Shown here: piece after piece, positions 35,006 through 42,712 of the stretch
How positions within the stretch are numbered: the first letter of the stretch is position 1
Layout: each line of letters opens with the position of its first letter
Assembly: GCA_004282745.1 (NCBI GenBank)
Contig: SHMT01000012.1
Coordinates: 29,168-93,167 of the forward strand
Direction: 5' to 3'
DNA length: 64,000 bases
From: Candidatus Scalindua sp. SCAELEC01
GTDB lineage: Bacteria; Planctomycetota; Brocadiia; Brocadiales; Scalinduaceae
The notes under the pieces: model-generated
Databases searched by the model: none
Told to the model about the DNA's origin: nothing
Seen by the model: the letters and a program-made list of their open reading frames with translations, nothing else
Made by a program: the position numbers and the translations under genes

Positions 35006-36076
35006 TCACTCCACCCTATTTCTCAGCGTTCCAAAGGCACCGGCACTATTTGTTGTATTAATTCTCCTGAGGATGGTAATTAAATTACTCATGTCTTCAC
35101 GCAGCCTCGCCGTAAACTCCATATCCTTTTTAAGGACCGGATGATAGAAGTTTATTTTATATGCATGTAACGCCTGCCTGTCAATAATCGGCACCTCTTG
35201 ATTGTCCCATAAATCTTCCCCTTTTGCAAGGTTCTCTATTTCTGGACTTGCCCCCAAAAGATCTTTTAGATAACAAGCATCTTCAGTTCCATATGCAGAA
35301 TCAGCAACAATGGGGTGTCCCACAGACTTCATGTGTACCCTAATTTGATGTGTTCTACCTGATTCAGGAAACACCCGGATGAATGTGTAGCCGCAAAAGC
35401 GCTCAATTACCTCAAAAACTGAAGTTGCACTTTTACCAATGTCATGACGGATAGCCATCTTTTCCCGAATCCTCAAATGTCTCCCTATGGGCAAATCGAT
35501 CCTATCAGAATCGAGCTCAATCTCACCTTTCACGACAGCAAGGTACTCTTTCTTAATCTCTCTCTTTTCAAATTGCAGCGCTATATGCTTATGAACTTTT
35601 TCATTCTTAATAATCAACATAACGCCGCTTGTATCCCTATCTAATCTATGAACGATTCCAGGTCTAAGGGGGCCATTTATTGCCGAGAGTCCGTTACAGT
35701 AAAAGGCCAACGCATTAACCAAAGTTCCACTTGCATTGCCTCTTGCTGGATGTACAACGATATCCGGAGTCTTATTAATGACCATTAAATGATCGTCTTC
35801 ATATAAAATATCAATCGGAATATCTTCGGGTGCGATAGTGTTTCTATCTTTTACCGGCAACTTAACCGACACAACATCGTGTAATTTTATCTCATAACTG
35901 CTCTTTACCACGTCGTCGTTTACTTTAATATTACCTTCTTTAATTAGCCTTTGTATCTCGCTTCGAGAACAATCTTGGAGATGTCTTCGTGAAACAAGAT
36001 ATTTATCAATTCTCCTGGAAGGAAGTTTTTTTTTAACGACAAAACGGATATCTTCTGAATTTTCACACTCAGCCAC
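35006..36076 (-). CDS. rluD: RluA/RluD-family pseudouridine synthase
   Basis: 356 aa. An N-terminal S4 domain (residues about 18-85: RIDKYLVSR...SRSEIQRLIKEGNIKVN) precedes the catalytic domain with PGIVHRLDRDTSGVMLI, whose Asp is the nucleophile, and the C-terminal motif GRTHQIRVHMKSVGHPIVAD. It isomerises uridines in 23S rRNA; RluD-type specificity is inferred from domain order and length. The RBS is close to ATG 36076. Adjacent genes are tatA downstream and a TPR membrane protein upstream, all on the minus strand. Confidence 0.92.
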   Translation of the reverse strand: MAECENSEDIRFVVKKKLPSRRIDKYLVSRRHLQDCSRSEIQRLIKEGNIKVNDDVVKSSYEIKLHDVVSVKLPVKDRNTIAPEDIPIDILYEDDHLMVINKTPDIVVHPARGNASGTLVNALAFYCNGLSAINGPLRPGIVHRLDRDTSGVMLIIKNEKVHKHIALQFEKREIKKEYLAVVKGEIELDSDRIDLPIGRHLRIREKMAIRHDIGKSATSVFEVIERFCGYTFIRVFPESGRTHQIRVHMKSVGHPIVADSAYGTEDACYLKDLLGASPEIENLAKGEDLWDNQEVPIIDRQALHAYKINFYHPVLKKDMEFTARLREDMSNLITILRRINTTNSAGAFGTLRNRVE

Positions 36077-36162
36077 AATCTCCCCTACTCCTTTAATTCA
36101 TTCATTACCCATACCGTTTCCCAATGTAGGCGAAGAGGTGTAAACTCTATTGTAATACTGTT

Positions 36163-36816
36163 TTACTCGATATCTTCCAGCCGATAGTGAGCCATTTTCG
36201 CATAATAGCTCTCTGGCGAGGTATCAATTACTCTCTTATACGCTGTCAAGGCGGGATCTAATTGTTCAAGTTTTTCATAGCACCTGCCGGCATCTAAACT
36301 GGCCCCTGCCATCAGATAAGAGGCATCATCATCTCGCAAAATCTCTTCATATTGTTTGATAGCCTCCTGTAATTGGCCCTTTTCCTCAAAAGCATACCCT
36401 AAAGACTGTCTAATAATAGGAACCAAAGGGTGCCGTGTGTACTTTGCGATAAATTCATTATAGGTCTGGATTGCATCGTCAAACTTTTTGGCTTTATATT
36501 GCGCATTGCCAAGCTCTAGTAACAGCCAAGGCGTTGCATCCGTCGCATAGAGATTATCTTTCAAAAACGTGTATTCACTAATATATGCATCGATATCCGC
36601 TTCACCTTCCTGGTCAGCCTGTTTTGCGGCTCCCACTTCGTTTGAAATTCTCCACATCCTGCTCCAGACCTCATAAAAATCACTGCTCTTTTTTTGCTTA
36701 TATAACGTAAGGGGCAATACAATTGCGACAATTATTGCAACGCCAATGATTATCTTTGTTTTTTGTTCATCCAAAAATTTTAAATATTTGCGAGTAGCCT
36801 CTTTCACATTCTCCAT
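36163..36816 (-). CDS. single-pass membrane TPR protein (YfgM-like)
   Basis: 217 aa. A cytoplasmic N-terminus (about 20 residues), one transmembrane helix (KIIIGVAIIVAIVLPLTLY), then TPR repeats: WLLLELGNAQYKAKKFDDAI, then VPIIRQSLGYAFEEKGQLQE, and SLDAGRCYEKLEQLDPA. The topology matches YfgM/Tol-associated TPR proteins acting as periplasmic chaperone partners of the translocon; no enzyme motif is present. Neighbouring tatA and rluD suggest a general export or translation context, but a specific role is not shown. Confidence 0.75.
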   Translation of the reverse strand: MENVKEATRKYLKFLDEQKTKIIIGVAIIVAIVLPLTLYKQKKSSDFYEVWSRMWRISNEVGAAKQADQEGEADIDAYISEYTFLKDNLYATDATPWLLLELGNAQYKAKKFDDAIQTYNEFIAKYTRHPLVPIIRQSLGYAFEEKGQLQEAIKQYEEILRDDDASYLMAGASLDAGRCYEKLEQLDPALTAYKRVIDTSPESYYAKMAHYRLEDIE

Positions 36817-37016
36817 GATAGCCTTAATACCTCGAAAATTCCATAAGTTGTTGACAGTAAAAATATTCTGTAAGCCCTATAGTCTATTCTATTGAGTAGA
36901 GTTGTGTCAAGACCTAAACCGGATATACAAAATTTTGGTTTTATATTTTCCTTGCATATCCTTTCGCAAAATATATTATAGTAAGGGTTAGGACTATATT
37001 TATTGCGCTTCTATTC

Positions 37017-37667
37017 ATGCCATCTATGAGAAGTAACATTTTGCATATTATTAATTCCTTACTAAAAAAAAGAGTGATTGCTCGTGCGAAAAGTTTCCAC
37101 CTTGTCTTGATAGCGCTCTTTTTTGTATGTACGATTACCGCGGCAGAGGGGGAAAAAGAACCAACGGCAGATAAAGGAATATCAATATATAAGGCATTAG
37201 ACGCTCTCTATAAAGCCATATTGGACGAGAAGTTAGATCGTGCAAGAGATACGGTGCACATGCTTGATGATTTATATAAGACCTTTATCGTCTTAATTAC
37301 CAAAGAGTATGCGGACGATCCATCGGTCTTGGCCGCTGCCACGCTATCAAAAAAAGTTTTTAACGTGATGAGCAAGAAGGGTTGGCACAAGGCGCGGCTG
37401 CTTGATGCGACAGGATCTCCTTACAATCCAGATAATAATCCGAGGGACGAATTTGAAAGAGATGCAATCGAGGCGATGATTTCCGGTAAACGATATTTTG
37501 AGAGGATAGAGAAGACAGGAGGCATAAATCATTTCCGGGCAGCAACGGTCTTGTCTGCAGATATGGAAGGGTGTACCTATTGCCATCCGGACAAAAAGCT
37601 TGGCGACATATTAGGCGCAATTTCATACGAGATTCCTCTCGACGACAGGATTCACTTTCTTGAATGA
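37017..37667 (+). CDS. exported DUF3365 (Tll0287-like) mono-heme cytochrome
   Basis: 216 aa. Hydrophobic segment at 25-43 serves as signal peptide or anchor. The long helical middle (residues 55-180) with NPRDEFERDAIEAM is typical of the Tll0287-like/DUF3365 domain, which binds heme near its C-terminus; here CTYCH is at 186-190. Such domains sense redox state or carry electrons outside the membrane. It precedes an Fe-S flavoprotein and a tetraheme cytochrome on the same strand, so an electron-transfer module is possible. Confidence 0.8.
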   Translation: MPSMRSNILHIINSLLKKRVIARAKSFHLVLIALFFVCTITAAEGEKEPTADKGISIYKALDALYKAILDEKLDRARDTVHMLDDLYKTFIVLITKEYADDPSVLAAATLSKKVFNVMSKKGWHKARLLDATGSPYNPDNNPRDEFERDAIEAMISGKRYFERIEKTGGINHFRAATVLSADMEGCTYCHPDKKLGDILGAISYEIPLDDRIHFLE

Positions 37668-37737
37668 GAGAGATGCTTGAGGCAATTACAAGTTTCTATT
37701 TTACCAAAAGCTTTTAGAAGTGTTTTATTTCAAGTAG

Positions 37738-38328
37738 ATGAGGATAGCGAAAGTACTCGGTATAGCAGGTAGCCCAAGGAGAAATGGAAATACAGAATTC
37801 CTGTTACGAGAGTTTTTGCGGGGCGCCGAGACGAGTGGACTTGAAACAGAATTGATTATCCTCTGCAAACTCAATCTCTCGCCCTGTACATCATGCGATT
37901 CGTGTCAAAAGGATGGAATTTGTGTGATTAGGGACGATATGCAAATGATGTATAAAAAGCTTACAGAGGCGCGTTTTATCGTTTTTGCATCGCCTATCTA
38001 TTTTTGTGGTGTTAGCGCCCAGCTTAAGGCCTTTATTGACCGATGTCAATCTCTGTGGTCAAAAAAATATATTCTGAGACAGCCTATCCTTGGCCCTGAA
38101 AAAGTGCGGAGAAAAGGATTTTTCATCTCTACTGCCGGCACTCCGGGTAATAAAAAAGTTTTCGCCGGCGCTATTGCAACCGTTAAGGCTATTTTTCATG
38201 TTCTTGAGATTGAATATACCGGAGAGCTGTTGTATCCGGGGATGGAAAAAAAGGATGCAATCCTTACCCACCCCACTGAAATGCAAGAGGCTTATTCTCT
38301 TGGTTTGTCTTTGGGAAAAGATCAGTGA
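37738..38328 (+). CDS. iron-sulfur flavoprotein (NADPH-dependent FMN reductase fold)
   Basis: 196 aa. N-terminal FMN phosphate loop IAGSPRRNGNTEFLL, compact cysteine motif C50-x2-C53-x2-C56-x5-C62 (CTSCDSCQKDGIC) for a 4Fe-4S cluster, then FASPIYFCGVSAQLKAFIDR as in flavodoxin_2/Isf proteins. It should shuttle electrons between a ferredoxin or NAD(P)H and a quinone or small acceptor in the cytoplasm. The family A copy A5 begins 24 bp past its stop. Confidence 0.88.
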   Translation: MRIAKVLGIAGSPRRNGNTEFLLREFLRGAETSGLETELIILCKLNLSPCTSCDSCQKDGICVIRDDMQMMYKKLTEARFIVFASPIYFCGVSAQLKAFIDRCQSLWSKKYILRQPILGPEKVRRKGFFISTAGTPGNKKVFAGAIATVKAIFHVLEIEYTGELLYPGMEKKDAILTHPTEMQEAYSLGLSLGKDQ

Positions 38329-38352
38329 CTGAAATTGCACACGTTAACTATT

Positions 38353-38481
38353 TAGTGGTTGAACGAAAAGTGCCCAGATACAAGGCGCGTAATAATTTCG
38401 TAACCGGAACGTACTAATGTACTTGAGGATTAAGAAATTATTACAGCGACGCAGTAGATGGGTAGTTTTCGTTCAACCACT
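38353..38481. repeat. family A element (A5)
   Basis: TAGTGGTTGAACG to CGTTCAACCACT, 129 bp, short form. Apical loop GTACTAATGTAC. Lies between the flavoprotein stop and the tetraheme cytochrome start. Confidence 0.85.
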
Positions 38482-38501
38482 GTTTAAGGAAATTTAATCT
38501 T

Positions 38502-39077
38502 ATGGGGAAACATATAATACATATTAATCTCCTCTATTTTACCTTTTTTTCTCTTCTCTGGTTTGGCGTGTTAGATGCCAACCAGTTAAGACCTACTGCA
38601 CCAGACACTTTAGACAATAAATATCTGCAGGGGAACCGTGATGAGAGAGGTCGACAATGCAGTAAAGAAGTCGCCTCTTCACTGGGAGAGGCGTGTGCTT
38701 TCTGCCATAATGATGAGGTGACGCTGTTTACGGAAAACGGTGAAAAGTCGAAGAAAATGATGACGGCTGCTGTCGCAATCGGTGCAAAGTGCAGTTATTG
38801 CCACGAGGGAAAAAAACGGTTTACGGAGAAGAAAGAGATAGCAGATAAAATGTTTGAATTATCTGAAATGATGGGTGTTGAGTGCGATTACTGCCACGCT
38901 GGAAACACCCTGCTCACCAGTAGCGGTAAAACTGCCAAGACTGCCATGATAGTGCAGGAGTGGGGTGAGAACAGTACAAAAAAATGTTTGAAATGCCACG
39001 TGGAGAAGAAGCAATTTGAATTAAATTTTCATGGATGGGAGGTCTTAAACACGCAAAAGGGGCTTTTAGGTTTGTAG
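38502..39077 (+). CDS. exported tetraheme c-type cytochrome
   Basis: 191 aa. N-terminal signal peptide (about 1-26) and four heme-attachment motifs: CAFCH (65-69), CSYCH (97-101), CDYCH (128-132) and CLKCH (162-166), each followed or preceded by patterns typical of small multiheme carriers. The spacing with conserved MMxxA helices resembles reaction-centre-type tetraheme units. It should transfer electrons in the periplasmic or equivalent compartment; partners are not identifiable, but a DUF3365 cytochrome and an Fe-S flavoprotein precede it. Family A copies lie on both sides. Confidence 0.88.
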   Translation: MGKHIIHINLLYFTFFSLLWFGVLDANQLRPTAPDTLDNKYLQGNRDERGRQCSKEVASSLGEACAFCHNDEVTLFTENGEKSKKMMTAAVAIGAKCSYCHEGKKRFTEKKEIADKMFELSEMMGVECDYCHAGNTLLTSSGKTAKTAMIVQEWGENSTKKCLKCHVEKKQFELNFHGWEVLNTQKGLLGL

Positions 39078-39128
39078 GGTACCGTATAGTCAATACGCAT
39101 CAGAGGTATTGATGAGGAGCTGGCTATT

Positions 39129-39277
39129 TAGTGTCTGAACGAAAACCCTGTGTTTGAACAAAAAGTGCCTAGGTACAAGGCGCGTAACAATTTCGTAACC
39201 GGAACGTACAATTGTACTTGAGGATTTCGAAATTGTTGCAGCAACGTAGTAGATGGGTAGTTTTCGTTCAAACACTA
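39129..39277. repeat. family A element (A6), long form
   Basis: 149 bp from TAGTGTCTGAACGAAAACCC to GTTTTCGTTCAAACACTA. Nearly identical to A9 and A11. It occupies the gap between two convergent genes. Confidence 0.88.
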
Positions 39278-39294
39278 TTTACAGCTATGCAAGG

Positions 39295-39414
39295 TCAGCC
39301 ACCCTCTTTCATTGCCTGCTTACAACAGACAAGGGTACCATCCCCACCTCGCCTTGCCTCAACTTCACATCGACAAATCTCGCAATAGTACCTTCTGTTT
39401 TTTCGTGAAGTCAT
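39295..39414 (-). CDS. 39-aa desulforedoxin-like iron or zinc protein
   Basis: ATG 39414 encodes MTSRKNRRYYCEICRCEVEA then RRGGDGTLVCCKQAMKEGG. The pattern C-x2-C ... CC-x3-M is that of desulforedoxin and the N-terminal domain of desulfoferrodoxin. The four cysteines should bind one iron (or zinc). The upstream base sequence GAGATGAGGGT offers a ribosome site. It is the last gene of the rubrerythrin operon and overlaps in theme with the desulforedoxin half of the 77-aa protein at 39943. Confidence 0.65.
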   Translation of the reverse strand: MTSRKNRRYYCEICRCEVEARRGGDGTLVCCKQAMKEGG

Positions 39415-39475
39415 ACCCTCATCTCAATCTATCAAATTTAGTACCCGACCAAAAAGCCTCCGGTTCAATAACTGA

Positions 39476-39946
39476 TTAACGGTACATTACTTCCCAAAAA
39501 AGTGCCTCTATGTCCTCTTTGTGCTTTGACTCTTCTTGAGCCAACCACGTAAACATTTTTTTCAACTCTTGATCCATTACCAATTTAGACATATTTTCAT
39601 AAAAATGGAAGGCCTTTTTTTCTCTTTTTGCGGCATAGAGAAGCACATCTTGGATATCCGAATCCTTGGTAATCCCCTCATCTGTATCGGTAAGAAATTC
39701 CGATACGCCCTTACGGGATGTTTCATCAATCTCTATCTCAATATTCTCCAGCGTTTCTGGATTGAAATTCTCGATAATCTGTTTGTGTTTCAGCTCTTCT
39801 TCAGCAAACTTATGCAAGATATCCTTTGTATATACATCCTTTACCTTGCCAGCAGCGTTCTTATAAAACAAGTAGGTGCCATTCTCCTTGCTCGCGGCCT
39901 TTTTTAAGATCTCTCCTACGCTTTCGTTTTGCTTGTTTCCCATCAC
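39476..39946 (-). CDS. ferritin-like rubrerythrin-family diiron protein
   Basis: 156 aa. Two helix pairs each carry iron-ligand motifs: E(N)GTYLFYKNAA with EEELKHK, and KREKKAFHFYENMSK with EEESKHK. The four Glu and two His fit a rubrerythrin-type diiron site, but the C-terminal rubredoxin domain is absent. It overlaps by 4 bp the rubredoxin/desulforedoxin gene upstream (stop/start ATGA), which should supply electrons in trans. The likely role is peroxide reduction or iron handling. A paralogue lies at 50324. Confidence 0.85.
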   Translation of the reverse strand: MMGNKQNESVGEILKKAASKENGTYLFYKNAAGKVKDVYTKDILHKFAEEELKHKQIIENFNPETLENIEIEIDETSRKGVSEFLTDTDEGITKDSDIQDVLLYAAKREKKAFHFYENMSKLVMDQELKKMFTWLAQEESKHKEDIEALFWEVMYR

Positions 39947-40176
39947 TTTAATACCATGAGCTGGTCACAACATTTGAGGAACCCACCACAATCATTTGTA
40001 ACCGTAATCTCCGTTCCACATAAATCACACGCACACTTTCTTCCGGTTCTATCCATTTTAGGGACGTAGTTTGTGACCTCAGAGAACCCACATTTCTTAC
40101 CGCAGGAAGGGCACGTTTCATATGGTTCTTTCGCATCATAATGAAAACTACAGTTGCTACATTTCCAACTATTCAT
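39943..40176 (-). CDS. rubredoxin/desulforedoxin fusion protein
   Basis: 77 aa. Residues 1-30 are a rubredoxin-like site WKCSNC...CPSCGKKC, and residues 50-75 a desulforedoxin-like site CDLCGTEITV...LKCCDQLM. Two mononuclear iron centres in one small carrier are uncommon. It probably passes electrons from the FAD oxidoreductase encoded upstream to the rubrerythrin encoded downstream, to which it is translationally coupled. Confidence 0.82.
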   Translation of the reverse strand: MNSWKCSNCSFHYDAKEPYETCPSCGKKCGFSEVTNYVPKMDRTGRKCACDLCGTEITVTNDCGGFLKCCDQLMVLK

Positions 40177-40214
40177 AATTATCGACTTTCTGTAAAAATG
40201 CAGATTACGTTACC

Positions 40215-40344
40215 TAGTGTTTGAACAAAAACTGCCCAGGTACAGGGCGTGTCATGATTCTGTAACCGGAACGGACTCAAGCACGTGAGAATTGCGAAGT
40301 TATTACAGCGCAACGCCGTAGATGGGATTTTCGTTCACATACTA
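40215..40344. repeat. family A element (A7)
   Basis: TAGTGTTTGAACAAAAACTG to GGGATTTTCGTTCACATACTA. The last three bases (40342-40344) are the TAG stop codon of the oxidoreductase gene. The element separates the first two genes of the peroxide-detoxification operon. Confidence 0.85.
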
Positions 40345-41718
40345 CCCGAGCATCTGTTCTGTTACGTTTAGTTCAATACCACACGCAGGACATGTAATTC
40401 TGTCTCCAACCTTTGCGTCCTGAGAAATGGGAAGCTCTAACTTGCATACGGGGCACAAAAACCCGCGAAATGGGCTAACTCGTGAAGAAAGGTCAAACAT
40501 CTGTTTTAAAAGGGCAGCATCAATTTCTGAATAGCTCTTTTTGTTTTTTATCGCTTTGGTAATCTCCCCCGCCTCAAGCACATTCCCAACAAAGAGTGCA
40601 CCGACGACCACATCATCCTTAAGAACAAGTTTCTTATAAACGTCAATTTCAGGATGCGGGAACTCACCTCTCACTATCTTATACCCGCCGTTTAACGGAT
40701 TTGATATCCCGATTGATATGAGATCAACCCCACAAACCTGTGTTGAGCTGACACAGGCAACATCATCGTACTCAATCTCTTTACCAGTCATATTGGCACC
40801 AGCAATTTGACCTTGCCTCCAAGCCTTTAACCACCTGACATTAATCTTTGGAGATGCCTCGATCGGGTCAGTTAGCAATTGGGCAACATCTCCGGCAGCG
40901 TATATGTTGTCGACAGAGGTGAGCATCGTGTCATTCACCAAAATACCGTTATCCGTTTTCACACCACTATCAATCAAAAAATCGATATTGGGCTGCAATT
41001 TGTCTACACTCCCGAGGATCTGACAATCGATGAGTATATCAGCAGTCGAAATAACACCATGAACAGCCCTGTTTTTAACAAGAATCTCTTTAATGTCTGT
41101 TTGATGGTGTATCTTTATGCCTTTCTGTTTCAGCTTTAGCTCAAGGATATAAGAGGCGTCTTTATCCATTATTTCCGGCCACAGCCTATCCCCCGGCAGC
41201 AGATATGTCACTTCAAGGCCGCTACTTTGCAGGGCCTCAATGAGTGATAACGTGAGAAAATCCTCGCCCACAACAACTGCGCTTTTTGCAGACCGAATCT
41301 TCTCCTTAATATTTTTTGCATCATCTATAGTCTTCAGTGCGACTACGTCACCGTTTAATTCGCTGCCGGGGTAACTCCTACTTTTTATCGCACCGCCTGT
41401 AGCGATTAAGAGGCTGTCATAGTCCAGAGTAGCTCCATCCGCTAAAGCTACCCTATTTTCATCAGACTTTATCTCGGTTACTTTTTTACCAAGCAGCGAA
41501 GTTATCTTATTTTTTTCGTAGAATTCGCTCCTTTTACCCCACAACCTCTCTTCCTCTATTTTCCCTGAAACAAGCTTTGGAAGCTGTGGTCTTCGGTAGA
41601 AAGGATACACCTCGTCCCCTACAATGGTAATCTTACAATCGCTATCGTTCCTTCTGATTGTCTCTGCAGCCTTTATCCCTGCAACGCCGTTTCCAATAAT
41701 TACGTGGTTTTTCATCAT
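40342..41718 (-). CDS. FAD-dependent rubredoxin-reductase-like oxidoreductase with C-terminal zinc ribbon
   Basis: 458 aa. GNGVAGIKAAETIRR (FAD site), LLIATGG, a second nucleotide-binding motif around SAVVVGEDFLTLSLIEAL, and YAAGDVAQL place it in the NirB-N/rubredoxin-reductase group. The C-terminal 60 residues add RCxxC-like zinc ribbon GFLCPVCKLELP...ITCPACGIEL. The NAD site shows GEDFL rather than the usual GGGYIG, which may reduce NAD(P) binding. It heads a probable operon with rubredoxin, rubrerythrin and desulforedoxin. Its TAG stop is provided by the family A element A7. It probably reduces rubredoxin. Confidence 0.85.
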   Translation of the reverse strand: MMKNHVIIGNGVAGIKAAETIRRNDSDCKITIVGDEVYPFYRRPQLPKLVSGKIEEERLWGKRSEFYEKNKITSLLGKKVTEIKSDENRVALADGATLDYDSLLIATGGAIKSRSYPGSELNGDVVALKTIDDAKNIKEKIRSAKSAVVVGEDFLTLSLIEALQSSGLEVTYLLPGDRLWPEIMDKDASYILELKLKQKGIKIHHQTDIKEILVKNRAVHGVISTADILIDCQILGSVDKLQPNIDFLIDSGVKTDNGILVNDTMLTSVDNIYAAGDVAQLLTDPIEASPKINVRWLKAWRQGQIAGANMTGKEIEYDDVACVSSTQVCGVDLISIGISNPLNGGYKIVRGEFPHPEIDVYKKLVLKDDVVVGALFVGNVLEAGEITKAIKNKKSYSEIDAALLKQMFDLSSRVSPFRGFLCPVCKLELPISQDAKVGDRITCPACGIELNVTEQMLG

Positions 41719-42164
41719 TAATGGCTCTTCTTTGTTTCTGGGTCAAATAATTTATCTCATAAGTTAAGAGGCTTAAAACACTGCGCCTGTTCTACATCCT
41801 CACTTGAAGAGCATTCTCAAAAATACCCTCCCGAGAGTTGTACCCCCATATTGCCAAAACCCCTGATGGGGAAAAGGTGTATATTGAGAGAACTAAGCTT
41901 GATTTTAAATTTTTTCGCCCGATTTATCCAGTACTTTTTATTGAAACTCCATTGAAACTTATTTCAAAATGGGCATAACAACAGAACGACCACCATAAGA
42001 AACTTTTCTAAACATATACATTTACGATATTTATGAATTTTCTATACGTAAATTATTAAATACGAGACATAAAATACTGTTTTTGAAATGGAAGAAAATA
42101 TTTTTATTATCAAATTTTCCTCATTTCCACTAGCTCTCATCATTGTCCGGTTAGGTTTTTGCTT

Positions 42165-42290
42165 AGGCGGCTTTCGTCATACCCGAACGCCTTTATCAGG
42201 TATCCAGGGACTCGTTTCATCATAGATCCCCGCTAAAGCTTGTTCCCGCACGCTTAAAGCGGGAAACATGCGGGAATGACAAGTTTTGGG
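42165..42290. repeat. GC-rich imperfect palindromic repeat
   Basis: Contains TCCCCGCTAAAGCTTGTTCC and GGGAAACATGCGGGAATGAC, partly self-complementary, in otherwise AT-rich sequence. Only one copy in this window. Confidence 0.4.
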
Positions 42291-42359
42291 GCAATAAATT
42301 AAATACGCAAAAACCTAACCGGACGTTACTGACTAGCTCTTAGACTCAAAATCCTTAAA

Positions 42360-42508
42360 TAGTGCTTGAACGGAAACCCTGTGTTTGAGCCAAAACTGCC
42401 CAGGTACAAGGCGCGTAACAATTTCGTAACCGGAACGTACCCTTGTACTTGAGGATTACGAAATTGTTATAGTAACGCAGTAGATGGGTAGTTTTCGTTC
42501 AAACACTA
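42360..42508. repeat. family A element (A8), long form
   Basis: 149 bp from TAGTGCTTGAACGGAAACCC to GTTTTCGTTCAAACACTA, apical loop GTACCCTTGTAC. Here it lies 200 bp before gltA and not at a visible gene end. Confidence 0.85.
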
Positions 42509-42712
42509 AATACAAACCAGGAGAAATTTGACCCAAAAAGAGCTTGATATTTATCCTTTTTTGATTTATCATCTCCCTGATTTATTACATATTCGATAAA
42601 TACAGGACGTAACTACCTGCTTGATATCAATAGATTTTGAAAGAATCTATATATCTGTTAACTTTTTATGCTACAATTCATTACATTTTAAAGTAATTGG
42701 AAAAGCGAAATC

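Larger units (their letters stand above)
41719..42712. other. intergenic region with dispersed repeats
   Basis: No gene seen in about 1 kb. It holds a GC-rich repeat near 42165-42290 with self-complementary parts (GTTCCCGCACGC...CGGGAATGAC) of a type often found dispersed in environmental genomes, and the family A copy A8. A possible -10 (TACAAT, about 42672) precedes gltA. Confidence 0.45.

Noticed and set aside
39090-39275. Frames of 61-68 codons beginning MFERKLPIYYVAATISKSS at 39090-39275, 46454-46648 and 62716-62922
   Set aside because: All are translations of the same family A palindromic element on the minus strand; identical because the DNA repeat is identical, without ribosome sites.
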